The notes below the pieces were generated by a model. It ran no database searches and had not been told where the DNA came from. It saw only the letters and a program-made list of their open reading frames with translations. From positions 365,450,124-365,514,123 of the forward strand of contig JAVHZZ010000002.1 in NCBI GenBank assembly GCA_036250195.1: 64,000 nt of DNA. Direction: 5' to 3'. The translations under genes were made by a program, and so were the position numbers. The stretch comes from Mixophyes australis (Eukaryota; Chordata; Amphibia; Anura; Limnodynastidae). This document shows, one piece after another, positions 37,463-49,199 of this stretch (position 1 is the first letter of the stretch; each line of letters begins with the position of its first letter).

Positions 37463-37921
37463 TTTCTCTATACAGTTCTCCCTCTCCCCTTACACAGATT
37501 AGAAAGACCACTATCAGATAAAAGAAACTCATACCAGACTCCCATCTCACCTAAACTTCTTTACGGCATACTCCACGTTAAGCTACTAAATATCACTGCC
37601 TTTTTTGTCCTTACCGATATACAAAGACACAAACCACTGCACAGTCACAACCAACTGCGCCATGGAAATCCAAAAACATTTTTGAATGATATTAAGAACC
37701 TCTGGATACCATTGCAAATATCACTTAAACTTAGGAAATTAGTCCCAGAGACTGTGGTCAAGTATGTGTGCACAAAGGACTGGGAAAAATGCTACACAAC
37801 TGAAGAAGAGACATTCTATATACCTTTTTCTGGGACAAAATTTAGCGTCAGAGTGAACACACCACTTCTTGTGGACCACCTCTGCTGCAAGTCTTGGCCA
37901 GTCCGCTTTACCCCAGGGTAG
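37463..37921 (+). CDS. Unidentified open frame (possible relic coding sequence)
   Basis: The frame is open from 37352 to a stop at 37919-37921 (189 codons from the first ATG), but the first 37 or so codons lie in repeats. From about 37490 on it has mixed, protein-like composition (for example LLYGILHVKLLNITAFFVLT, then VPETVVKYVCTKDWEKCYTT and FYIPFSGTKFSVRVNTPLLV). I recognise no family. Splice sites, a promoter and homologues cannot be judged here. It could be part of a mobile element, a pseudogene or chance. Confidence 0.25.
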   Translation, partial: FLYTVLPLPLHRLERPLSDKRNSYQTPISPKLLYGILHVKLLNITAFFVLTDIQRHKPLHSHNQLRHGNPKTFLNDIKNLWIPLQISLKLRKLVPETVVKYVCTKDWEKCYTTEEETFYIPFSGTKFSVRVNTPLLVDHLCCKSWPVRFTPG

Positions 37922-38384
37922 GATGAAGCTTCCACTAGGGGAATGATTTTGCAGCCCTACCTGAAAACATATACAAGTTCCCTGGTTTGAGTCAGAAGTG
38001 CAGCATTATGACAGAGAGCAAATAAGTAAAGAAGCTTAGAAAAGCCCTGCTCTTACCTACTGATGAATGCTCTGACAACATATTGTGTGCGTTGTCTTTG
38101 AAAGTTATAAGTATGGGTGCAGGTCAACATCAATCTTCATTTATTTATATAGTGACAGCAAATTAGGTAGCTCTTTAAAAATTGGGTATCTACTTGTCTA
38201 CATATCTACTGTTGTCCATCTAATGAATTTTTTATCTCTTGTACCTTAGACTATTTTTTTTACTGTTTGATTTATCTAATGGGCTTGCTTCAGTAGGTGG
38301 CATGGCAGATGACATATTATTTTGTATTGTTCGACATACGTTCGCTGAATGTAGAAAATGCCCAGAAAAAAAACAACAAACAAA

Positions 38385-39427
38385 CACTCTTTTTAAATAT
38401 AGATTTCACTGAATAACCCTTTGAAAATAACAAGTATTTAAAATATAGATAAGATTAGAATATATAGCATTTTTTGGGGTGTGCAGCTGCATCCTGCCCT
38501 CACACGCAAACACCCTTTATTAAATATAGATTTCACTGAATTGCCCTTTGAAAATAACAAGTATTTAAAATATAGAAAAGATTAGAATATATAGCATTTT
38601 TTGGGGTGTGCAGCTGCATCCTGCCCTCACACGCAAACACCCTTTATTAAATATAGATGTCAATGAAAAGTATTGAAAAAATAAAAAAGATTAGAATATA
38701 ATAATATATAGCCTTTTTCGGGGTGTGCAACTGCTACTGAAACTCATACACAAACACCGTGGTTTTTTTCTTTTTTTAAATGATTTCAGTTGTCACTGCT
38801 CCACACAAGATTACTGTCACCACAATTTTTTTTTAAAATAAATAAATCTAATTTTTGGGGATTCTGCTGCTAACAGACAGCGAAAGCACACCTTTTTTTC
38901 CCCCAAGAAATAAACATACTACTTAGTTCAGAATGATATCTATCTAACTCAGTCTGAATATACTGTCTAGTACTATTATATATATACAATGCAATAACAA
39001 CAACCAATGGGCACTAGTCCGTGTAAAGTGTATTTAAGATAGAAATTATAAGCAATTGATCAGCAAACTATTGCAGCTAACTAATGTCTACTGAAATGCT
39101 TCACAAAAATGTCAGGATTCTATTGCTTTCCTATATCCCTCGTTCACCCTGAACACTATTTTATGAGCAGAACACCGCAGCTAACCTCCTCTCTACAGGC
39201 TGTATATTCTAAAATGGCACTTGAGAAAACAAGGGAAGACTATATATACTGAAGATGGCGATCCAAAACTTGAGAGAGTTTTGCAAATAAAAAATTCCCA
39301 GAAGTGACGTTTTGCCTTATTTTGACATCTGAATTTGGCGCACTAAACCGAGGGATGACTCGGATTCACTCGGATCCCCAATGTAGGATCTTGTCAGATT
39401 TCACAAAATCCAAACCGGTCATCTCTA
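38385..39427 (-). mobile_element. hAT 5'-end fragment (TAGAGATGACCGG end)
   Basis: On the minus strand the right edge reads TAGAGATGACCGGTTTGG, then a GGATCCGAGTGAATCCGAG segment and later GGCGCC-like and CGCCATCTTCAGTATATATAG promoter-like words. This is the same order as the 5' end of the intact element at 52386. At 38385-38700 it contains a 130-bp tandem repeat in the 5' leader position. No transposase frame follows and no 3' end is visible, so it is a fragment or a deletion derivative. Confidence 0.6.
38388..38720. repeat. Tandem repeat of about 120-130 bp, 2.5-3 copies
   Basis: A block running from AAATATAGATTTCACTGAAT through GGGGTGTGCAGCTGCATCCT to CACACGCAAACACC is present twice almost unchanged, with partial third and fourth copies that are more diverged. 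It lies in the 5' leader region of the hAT fragment. Confidence 0.85.
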
Positions 39428-40636
39428 GAATATATACATCGGCTCATTTTTGAGTACGGACGTGCATATGCCCCATGTGCAAGCATTTAAAAAAAAATGC
39501 ATATTACGTTCATTTTGCCTGTGTTACTGAATCAGGCATAAGGTGTTAGGCATGAATTTGCTCAAGTGAAATGAAGCTGTGATTGTGCAAACAAAGACAG
39601 GCAATTCATAAAGGGGAATCTCTGTCCAAAGTAAAGGACAAATCCGACAAATATATTTCAGAAAATACTGTAGAATGAAAGGATGCATGGGAAACTGTGA
39701 GCGAATTACTGCCAAGTAAGGTATTATTATTTTACTATAGGCTGGTATGGCGCTGAGTTTTGGCATTTTTTCAGTACTGTTAACATGGGCATAAATCTAT
39801 TATTGAGAAATCCTGCTGTGTTTATGCATTTCCATGGCATTGCAGTCTGTGGAATAAATTTTAGTGCACAGGAGAGGAAGCGTATCTTCATTACACTACA
39901 GTGCAATTAAAACTGCATAGAGGGAGAGGCATGTTAAACTGTGCTTCCTATGCATGTAGCCCCTTTTATTATATATTCTTTGTTTTGTCATCTTTTCTGT
40001 GGAAGCTTGTGTTCTGTTCACATATCATACTGCAGTGCAATGAAAGCTACATACAAGTGGAGGGAGAAGTTCATCTTTTTTTCATTATCAGCCTTATCTG
40101 GTATTGCATTAGTTTTCACATTTAAAGCTTGTGTTCTGTTTCCATAGTTCACTGTAGAGATGTTCACTGACCCTTGTGTTTTGGTTTTGATTTTGATTTT
40201 GGATCTGGATTAAGTTTGTGTTTTGGATTTGATTTTGGCAATACCGCCCTCATGTGCTTTGGTTTTGGTTTTGGATCTGTATTTTTTAGAAAAATAGCTA
40301 AAATATGCTAAATTCACATAATTTTGCTCTTTTTTTTGTTCCTACATTATTATTAACCTCAATAACACTATTTTTCAGTCATTTCCAGTCAATTTTGACC
40401 ACCTAACAAGTCACAATATAATTTTCATCCACTTTCGGACAAAGAGTGCAGCGACCTGGCTGGATGCTAAGCAACAGAACAATGACACAGACAAACTGCA
40501 GTTCATAGCACATCTAGGAAACATTGTCACACAGCATCGGCAAAAAAGAAAAGTGGTGCAAAATGGAATTGTCCTTGGAAGGGTAAATCCGCCAGATGTC
40601 CAAAAATTGGCTGAGTAACTCTGACATGAGTATATC

Positions 40637-40827
40637 AGGGGATAAATGTATTAAAGTCCGGTTTTTTCAACTAGCCGGAAATCAGCGAGTTGAGAGCTAA
40701 CAATTAAAGCTGCGCTGGCTTGTAAAGGCAAGTTTGCCTTTACAAGCCAGTGCCGCTTTAAATTTTAGCTGTCAACTCGCGGATTTCCCGCGAGTTGAAA
40801 AAACCGGACTTTAATAAATTTACCACC
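40637..40827. mobile_element. Palindromic MITE nested in hAT
   Basis: The arms are GGGGATAAATGTATTAAAGT and the near-inverse of it. Almost the whole 191 bp folds back on itself around TGCCTTTACAAGCC, with hardly any loop. It has the same GGGG(A/T)TAAATGTAT start as the MITE at 24457. It sits in the 3' region of the decayed hAT element and is younger than it. Confidence 0.8.
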
Positions 40828-41426
40828 AGATCTTGTTTCAGACAATGCACTAAAAAAAATCACTGACATTCACAGCAAAAAGCAAGGTCATCGCTGAGCT
40901 TAGAACTGTCCCCAGGCCCCAAAAAATTTAAATATAGCTAGGAACCTTTGATTTAAAGTACAGATTACAAACACTTTGTGCAATACTGATGAAACAGCAG
41001 CAAAGTGGAAGGTTTGAGTAATATATATACAAGTCTATTTAGACATTCAAGCTTACATTACTTCTGCAAGCAATAATGTTCTTTGTTAAAAAAAAAACAT
41101 CTAGATAACATTGAGACACAGCGGTAGCTGCAAGGAAAAGTTGTGCAAGATGGGATTGTCCTCGGCCTCCCACCCACCCTTATGTTGGATCTTAAAAAGG
41201 ACATGCACACTTTAACAAACTAAGAACTTCAGTGACAAGGAGTGCCACTTTTGTGGCTGAAGTGCTTGGTTTGTTTGGGCCCCTGCAAAACAAGCTAACA
41301 ATGGCCTTAAGGCACCTAAGCTAACAGTGCTGTTAATGAACTGTACTGTGGGAAGATGTTGTTGTCATCACCCTCAGCCTCACCGTCACCCTCATCAGTG
41401 TGTAGATCATTCTCACACATTATTAA

Positions 41427-42551
41427 TTAATTCCCGCTGGAATCCAATATTACAGAAGTCTCTGTACTTTGATGTAATTGGTGGGAAAGGCCTTCCTCGT
41501 GGAAATGGTGGTTCATTTTGATGAACATCATCTTTTCCACATTTTGAGGAAGTAACCTCCTACGCCGATCGCTGACATGGTTACCGGCTGTGCTGAAAAC
41601 TCTTTCCGAGTACACACTGGAGGGTGGGCAGCTTACATAGTGCAAAGCGAGTTGGTACATGGGTCTTCAAATTTCCTTTTCTTCCTCCCAGTATGTAAAG
41701 GGACTGGCTGATATGTCTATTTCTATCCTGTCGTTAAAATAATCCTCCACCATCCTTTGGATGTTGATAGTAGGATCAGGTGGCGTTATGGCAGAGGTGT
41801 CATGTTTTTTGGTCAACCTTTTTTTGGTAACCTCCTCCTCACTGGTCTCCCCCACTCCCATCTCTCCCCCCTCCGCTCTATACTCAATGCGGCCGCAAGA
41901 CTCATCTTCCTCTCACGCTCCTCCTCTGCCTCCCCTCTCTGCCTTGCCTTACACTGGCTCCCCTTCCCTACAGAATCCTTTTAAAACTCCTCACCAGCAC
42001 TTACAAGGCTCTCTCCAACTCTACTGCCCCTTATATCTCTAACCTCCTCTCCATTCACACTCCTGCCCACTCCCTGCGCTCGGCCAACGACCGCCGCCTC
42101 TCCTCCACCCTTATCACCTATTCCAACTCCAGAATCCCGTGCAGCCCCCCTTCTCTAGATTGACCTCCCTCATTCCATCCGTCTCTCTCCTAATCTGTGC
42201 TCTTTCAAATGTGCACTCAAAACTCACCTCTTCCTCAAAGGCTACCAACCATCTACTTAACCCTCATCTCCTCCCTTTGCTCATTCTCCCTTCTCTCCTC
42301 TTGCCTCAACTGGCTCCTCTTGTGCCTGGTCTGTTTACCCTCCCTTAGGATGTAAGCTCATATGAGCAGAGCCCCCTCCCCTCATGTCTCCATACCTGTT
42401 CTTCTGCTCCGTCTTTACTGCATATGACTGGCCGGAGTCTCTGAAGTATTGGTACTTTTTGTTTATTGTTCTGTATGGTTTCACCCTGTATAGTCTACTG
42501 TTAGTACTGTGTGCGGCGCTGCGGATACCTTGTGGCGCCTAACAAATAAAT

Positions 42552-42584
<33 letters not shown>

Positions 42585-45074
42585 TCTTTTAGGGCATACC
42601 AGCTGTCAAAATGTTGTGCTGAGTCATCTGCATCATCCCTGGGTTTCTTGAGAAAGCTAAATTTTTTCCGAGCAACAGTTGATAAATAAACAGAAGGAGG
42701 TGAAACCGTCCTGTCACTTAACACTTGAGCTGTCCTCTTGCTCACTTGCTCACCAGGAGCTCCTTGCATCTCTTGAGATCTGGGTCAGTTGGAAGCAAAG
42801 AGACAACATAGCTCTTAAACCTAGGATCAAGCACAGTTGCCAAAATGTAGTGATCCGATTTCAAGATTTTGATAACTCTTGGGTCCTGGCGAAGTGAGTA
42901 AAGTACTTAATCTACAAGTCTGACATACGTAGCGGAATTGCTTTGTTTCATCTCTTCCTTCAGTTTCTCATACTGCTTTTCCAAAAGTCTAATTAAGGGA
43001 ATCATTTGGCTCAAGCTAGCAGTGTCTGAACTCACTTCACAGGTGACAATTTTGAATGGTTTCAGCACCTTGCACAACATGGAAAGTATTCTCCACTGCG
43101 CTTGAGTAAAATACATCCCCTCTTCTTTCCCAATGGCTTGTGGAGTAAGCATGCATGGATTTTTGCTGTTCCTTCATCCTCAGAAACATATACAGGGTGG
43201 AATTCCACCATGTCACCACCTATTGCTTCAGTTGGTAACAGGGCGAATTAAATTGCTTTTGTAGCTGCTGCAATCACCTGCATGCTGGTGCCCAATGCCG
43301 GAAATGTCCAGATATTTTACGGGCCACAGGCAGCATCTACTGCACGTCCCTGTCATTTTTTAAAAAGCTCTGCACCACCAAGTTTATTGTGTGAGAAAAA
43401 CAAGTAATGTGTTGGAATTCACCCAGCTGTAATGCTCTCACAATATTGGTGGCGTTATCAGAAATGACATATCCTGAGGAGAGTTCAAGCAGGATAAGCC
43501 ATGTTGCAATGACAACCCATAGTTTTTTGTAACAGATTGTCAGCTGTATGCCTCTTAGTGAAGTCGGTGATACACAGAGCAGCCTGCCTATGAAAAATGT
43601 GACGTACTTGAGTACATGCAGCTGCCGTTCCTGCTGGTGAAAGAGAATCACCAACCTGCTGTAACAGTGGGCTGTCATTTAATCTATAGTTTGCCCAGTT
43701 CTGCATTTCTGCAGTTAAGTGCACAGTGGGTAGAATGGCATTTTGTACCTAAATAATTACATTTTTACAAGCCTTCTTGTACAGGTAAGGAATAGCTTTT
43801 CTAGTAAAATGGTGCTGTGATGGAATTTGGTAACGGGGACACAAGACCTTAATTAACTGTCTAAAACCAGCTGCATAGTCGCCATGGCGTCTGTGATCCG
43901 CTTTGCAACTGGGTGGCAGCTTTCATACTTGCTTTCTCTTGCAAAAGATTGTTTAACAGTCAATTCTTGTAAACTACTAGTAATCTTCTTCTTGGTCTGC
44001 TTCTGGAATGAAGATCCACCTCCAGCAGCAGCAGTGGGACTAACGCTAAAGAATTCTTCTGAGGAATCATGGATAGTGGAGGAGTCATCAAGCCTTAGCA
44101 ACTTGGATGCAGAACTAACTCTGATCGCTACAGAGGCTATTGATGAGGAAGGCGTTCTGGGCGTAGATTGCAGGTTCCGGGATCTAGCTGAGAGAAAGGA
44201 CCTAGCTGATGCTGGACTGCTTGTTGCTATTTTTTAAGCATAAGTTTCAGATTTTCCCAACAGCTTTCCATGAACTCGCTTCAAATGGCGTAACATGGAT
44301 GAGGTTCCTAGATGGTTTAAGTCCCTACCTCTACTGACTGTGGCTTCATAAACACTACAAAAAGCTAGACAGCTGTTGTCAGAATTTGTGTAAAAATAAT
44401 TCCACATAAGAGGGGTATTTTTTGTTCTTATACTGAGGCATGACAATGGCCTTCTTCTTATCATGTGCAAGAACTGCTTCCACTGGTGCAGGACTTACAC
44501 AAACAACATCATCCTCATCAATATCCTCATTAGCGCCGTCGTCAGCTACACAAATATCCCCCTCATCCTGTTGCAATTCCAAAATGGCATCCTCAATTTG
44601 TGTACCACCGGCTACGCTTAAGCTGCTCTTCCACACATCTGCATAAATGCTGAAAGGAGGCTTCTTTATGGATACACTATCAGAAAGGTCAGGCCTTCAC
44701 ATAGCACTCGTGGATAGACTCTCCTCAGGGATTTGTGTCATTTCTGAATCTGAAGATACATTTTCTTCTAATGCCTTACTGTTTTCTTCCAGCTCTGCTT
44801 TTACACGTGTAAGTATTTGGGCACCACTTTTTGAGACAGAATGATAAGGTCTTGTTTGGTCAAGACTGACCTTACAAGAAGATGCCTCAGTGACAGTTGC
44901 AGAACTAGCACTCATAGAGAAAGGAGAAGGCCTGATTTTTTTCCTTGCCACTGCGTGTGTAGAATGGCATGTTGGCAATTTTATTTTTTTCCAGCAGTTA
45001 ACTTTGTCTGGAGTACAGGTCTTTTTTTCTTTACCAAGTTTTTTTACATTTTTGTTTCCCTGACTTAAGAACAC
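41427..45074 (-). pseudogene. hAT transposase pseudogene
   Basis: From 45074 down the minus strand encodes: a Lys-rich N-terminal segment; an acidic segment; IVMPQYKNKK; a partly readable BED finger (SRGRDLNHLGTSSMLRHL, then KRVHG); LTVKQSFARESKYESCHPVA; the SDNATNIVRALQLGEFQHI block with the second catalytic Asp; PLIRLLEKQYEKLKEE; AQHFDSW; and a hATC domain (CPPSSVYSERVFSTAGNHVS) with the third catalytic residue. Stops and frameshifts separate these blocks, and the LINE at 41817-42585 splits it. The N-terminal Lys-rich segment and the following region share one frame here (44697-45074), unlike the intact element. Confidence 0.88.
41817..42585 (+). pseudogene. 5'-truncated LINE (CR1/L2-like) inserted in hAT
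   Basis: The plus strand encodes LLTGLPHSHLSPLRSILNAA then ARLIFLSR and LALHWLP, the conserved end of the reverse transcriptase. A pyrimidine-rich stretch follows, then ATGTAAGCTCATATGAGCAG and GGCGCTGCGGATACCTTGTG, and finally a TAA-repeat tail of about 35 bp. The tail matches the LINE at 32478-33003. The hAT sequence resumes at TTCTTTTAGGGCATACC, and the copy at 63033-63060 shows the uninterrupted target. Confidence 0.85.
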
Positions 45075-45556
45075 TAGGCTTTAGCAGATGACATAGAGGA
45101 ATTACTATCATCATGAATGGTGCCAGCAACTGCTTGGTGCTCCTGGTCTTTTGTGTACTGCTGTGAATCCATTTTAATAACACAGTACAATGTGACTGCA
45201 GATTTTGAAGAACACTGACAGCCCTATTATTTCTATTTCAGCAATGACAATTAGCAATGAAGCAATGTACCTCTCCTGTTTCTGTGTGAGGTATACGTAT
45301 AATGTAATTGGAGACTTTTAAGAAAAATGCCACCCCTCCTATTTCTGTTTTAGATATGACACTGCCCAACTGCTACCCCTTCAGTAAAATGGCGCTGGTT
45401 CGCCATGAAGGACAATACTTATTGAATCTCGTGAGATCCAACGACGCAACAATGACGTTTTGCCTCGTTTACACTTCCGTGGGCACTCAAAAGTACTAGG
45501 CCGGCTCGGTTTGGTACTCGGATTGGCAAAGTTTGGGTGGGCTCGGTAGTTCACTG

Positions 45557-46253
45557 TGGTGTGCTAAAATCTACACTGGTGACCCTAACTAGTCCCAAGT
45601 GATAAAAGTGGTAAGCAATAATACAATAACAAGGCACTAATAGGCAAAGTAAATGCGGTTAGTTTTTCACTGAATTATTCAACATGTGTAAGAGATATGT
45701 GCTTCATCTGTAGGTTATTTCTCTCTGTAGGCCTACAAAACAGGCTTCCTAAAATTTGACTTCAGGGATTTTACTAAATGGCTTCCATTGCTTCTGGCTT
45801 CTTCATAGATGTGTACCTGCGACTTTTCCCATCCCTTGTAACATTGGATGTGCACTGAGGTTGAGCCTGCTGGATTTAAATTAATGGCTCAGTGAGCACT
45901 TTTGTGCCAGAACATTGGCAACGTATACTACTGAGCTCTTATATGTGATTGAATTTGATTTCCCATTGCTGGATGGCTTATTGCTCTGCCTGTTATCTAA
46001 ATACAATTTTGTGAAGTCATTACAACATGGCCTGTTTTGACCATCCTTATGTGCTTTGGATCCTGACCTTTGGGTCATTTATTGATCTTGCACTCCTGCT
46101 GCACCTTTTGACCCCTGACTCGTTCCTGTCTACTATTAGGTATCCTCATTTTTGTAGGTCCTTCTTTTGTCAGCTGTTGTCTACTGGAGAAAACTTGAGT
46201 TCTCTGTCTTGCGGGTATCCACTTATAAAGTCCATCATATCCTTGCAGGTATC
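45557..46253. other. No clear gene
   Basis: AT-rich sequence, with LTR-like text from about 46025 onward (CCTTATGTGCTTTGGATCCTG, CCTGACTCGTTCC). No frame longer than 80 codons shows a motif. Confidence 0.35.
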
Positions 46254-46690
46254 TGTGATAAAGACCTGACGCAGATTGGTGAAAGTGTAGAATTCTTTAT
46301 TACACTTGAAAACAATGAAAAGTTGACAATGATTAGGAGGCCAGAGATATATATCAGGATTGCACATGGTAAGCTGCAAATAGGAAACTCAGGATTGCAC
46401 ATAGGTATATGAGTGTCAACAGTTCAAAACTGCACATGGGTAGCCAAGTGTCTGGGTCTCAGTATAGCACAGGGGTAGCAAAATGTCAGGAACTCAGGAA
46501 TGTACAAGTTTAGCAAGTGCCAGGACTTTACAATTGTACATGGGTAACCGACTGTAAGGAACTAAGGACTGCACACTGGTAGCAATGGCACAGAAACTCA
46601 GACCGCTCATGGGTAGCCGAGCATCAGGATCTCAGGATAGAACATGTGTAGCAGCACTGGACCAGTCAACTCTAGTTGTGGTGACTCTAA
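46254..46690 (-). repeat. Possible degraded LTR with CTCAGGATTGCACATGGGTA-type repeats
   Basis: Words such as AACTCAGGATTGCACA and CATGGGTAGCCGAG recur about every 45-50 bp in a degenerate array. Near the left edge the minus strand carries AATAAAGAATTC and ends GATAAAGAC..CACA, resembling the end of the LTR at 5171-5749. The other boundary is not visible. Confidence 0.35.
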
Positions 46691-47604
46691 TTCATTTTAT
46701 GGGCCAAGGATCTTGGTATAAATTGCACTGAAACAACTATATCAATTTAGCTTTCATGCTCTTATTTTGTCACTTTAGAGTTATATTACTGTAAAATGTA
46801 AAAAAAAATAAAGAATGTGAGCTGTCACTTTACATATTTCAGCTTGTAAATTATTTTAATTGATATTATCTACAAAATACAGACTGTACCTAAACACCTT
46901 TGTTCAAAAGACAACTGTGACTCATTATTGCAAGTTTGCGAGATAAATTTATTACAAGGTTTTAGCGAGAAGAAAAATGTGTGGGGTTAAAACTGCGACA
47001 ATGATTTATCTCATGTCAAGGCTGTATTGAGAGTTGAAACTATGTTAGGCTTTGTGAATTATAACACTATACAATTTGTATTTTTGCAGTCCTCATGCTT
47101 ATGTTCCTCTCTAAAACACACATTTCTGTTATAATTACTACAAAAATGTGTGCATGATAATGATGAAATAAAAAGCAAATCTAATATAGGGAAAATATAT
47201 AATAACATAAAATGCTTTCTATGGTGCCCTCTACAATTTAAATTCAATTAAATGGCATATATATTTACAGTTTTTTAAGAATGATGCAACATAGAGCTGT
47301 ATGCACCAGTGCAACCTAACTTTTGTTTTGTACTCACCCACATTGCTCATAAGTATGTCTAATTTTAGATGGTCACCCTTCACGCAGAACTGTCCTTTGC
47401 CCCCAAAATCCAATCTGTATCCAAATATAAGAGGTAAGAGGGCCCTGTTCGCAAGCTTACAGTTACTTCCTAATCGGCTTTCTGCTCTTTTGTGCATATG
47501 ACCACAACTTACATCAACTTACTATCACCTCCAGACCTCCAAACACAGCCATTGACAGATAGGATTTTCTAGTCATCCAGATTGAAGTATGCTTTATCCT
47601 GACC
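46691..47604. other. No gene seen
   Basis: AT-rich background with short antisense frames only. Confidence 0.4.
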
Positions 47605-47764
47605 GGGGGGTATATTTACTAAACGGCTGGTTTGTAAAAGTGAAGATATTGCATATAGTAACAAGATTATAGCTGTCATTTTGTAGAATGTGCTAAATAA
47701 TTGATTGGTTGCTATAGGCAACATCTTTACTTTTTCAAACATGTAGTTTAGCAAATATATCCCC
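47605..47764. mobile_element. Palindromic MITE, diverged copy
   Basis: GGGGTATATTTACTAAACGGCT at the left is mirrored at the right by GTAGTTTAGCAAATATATCCCC. The TTGGTTGCTATAGGCAACAT core is shared with the MITEs at 8351 and 24457. Several substitutions and a short deletion in the left arm make this the most diverged of the three. Confidence 0.75.
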
Positions 47765-48160
47765 AGATGTTGAATGAGATTGTTGGTAGTTTTTGGGTTA
47801 TATGTGTCCAAATTGGACTAAAACTAACAAATTGGCCACCTACTATGTGCATAGACAGCTTTACTTAAATCATTTTTAACTTCTCGAAAGTAACTAAAAC
47901 ATTAAAAAAGTTAATACGAAGTGTTTTTATTTACAACCCTTGCATTCACTCTAAATATCAGCTCCACATTAAGAAAACCCAATGCAGAATTAGAACATGT
48001 TGGCTGTTGTCAGTGCTCAATACTGGTTATACAAGAAGGATCATTTATGACAACTAGGTGTAGTGCATCTAATTTTGTAGAAAGACAACTTTGCCTTATG
48101 AAAACAATATGTACAGTAGACGGCCACAAACATGGAAATAGGAATTATAATGTACCTAAG

Positions 48161-48337
48161 CCAATGGTTCCCAAACTGGGTGCTGGGGCGACCTCACAGG
48201 GGTGTCACGGCCAGGGCTGGTGGTAAGCAAGGCATGTGACTACTTGGTAATTATTTTGGCTTAGGGGTGCTTTGAAAAAAATATGGAGACCCTAAGGGTT
48301 CCTCAAACTAAGAAAAGAAAGTTTGGGGATCCATTGG
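48161..48337. mobile_element. Short hAT-type MITE (CCAATGGTTCCCAAACT ends)
   Basis: The left end CCAATGGTTCCCAAACT is mirrored at the right by AGTTTGGGGATCCATTGG. The family word AATGGTTCCCAAACT is typical of hAT ends in vertebrates. The outer flanks (ACCTAAGC / GCTTTAGC) match at only 5 of 8 positions. It is 177 bp and non-coding. Confidence 0.6.
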
Positions 48338-48851
48338 CTTTAGCCATTATACGCAGTTAGGTGTGAGTTTTAGATCATTCTAGGGCGGGATTAGAACACT
48401 GTAAATGTTTTGTATTTTGTTGCCATTTAAAAGTTATTTATATATTATAAGTTTGTTATATAGATATCAAGATGGCAGTTTTCATTTTCAATACTGTTAA
48501 GGTGGATTCCCCCTGCCCATTACTGAATTCGCAAAAACAGATCTGCCTCTTGAATTCCATGTAGGGCAATTCATAAACACAAAACTTTATCAGTGAATGT
48601 TTACCTATCTTAAAACATGAACTGGCTTAATGATGCCTACATATTTGGCTATAATATAGTGAAAAGGTTAATGTACACAATAACTAATCATTATAAATTT
48701 TGTTTCTTTGCTTTTCAAAAATGGTTTTTATGAGTAAATTACTGAAACTATATGGTTAATTTAACATTTTTAACAGTTCTCATCATTTTACTTTGTAAAC
48801 TAGAGATGACTGCACAAGACTCAAAATATTCTTGTTTTTTTATTATCTTCA

Positions 48852-49156
48852 TGTGTAACAGACTGTAAGAGGTTAATTATAATGTCTCCATGAAACAGGT
48901 TGTTATGAGTCAATGTTAATGTATCTGCTCTTGGACAGGGGTATGATCTCTCTCTATATAAGAGGTACCTGGGTTTATCTCACTGGTTCCTTTCCCAGGC
49001 ACAAGCAGGAAAGTTTATTGGTGCTAGACTGGTGGAAATAATTTGTTTCTGTTTAAACTTAAGTGTGAAAACATGTGCATGCTTATGATGTAAGTAAAGC
49101 AATCAAGTCTTTTCAATGTGTTTCTGTCCTGTTGACTCAGGACTCCCACATTTACA
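48852..49156 (+). repeat. 5' LTR
   Basis: It starts TGTGTAACAG and ends CCACATTTACA. A TATA site (CTCTATATAAGAGG) is at about 48952-48963, with AGTAAAGCAAT toward the end. It pairs with the LTR ending at 50545. Confidence 0.65.
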
Positions 49157-49199
49157 GTTGGTGACAGCAATGCAGTTAGTTGATACAGGCCAGGATGGA

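Larger units (their letters stand above)
40155..45548 (-). mobile_element. Near full-length decayed hAT element with nested insertions
   Basis: The 5,394-bp element on the minus strand is flanked by GTTCACTG (40147-40154 and 45549-45556), a perfect 8-bp duplication. The 3' end is TAGAGATG as expected. The 5' end begins TACCGAGCCCACCC, which aligns to the intact element about 30 bp in, so its terminal repeat seems to be missing. Transposase remnants run from about 45074 to 41427. A LINE (41817-42585) and a palindromic MITE (40637-40827) have inserted into it. It belongs to a subfamily distinct from the intact element and is inactive. Confidence 0.8.
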
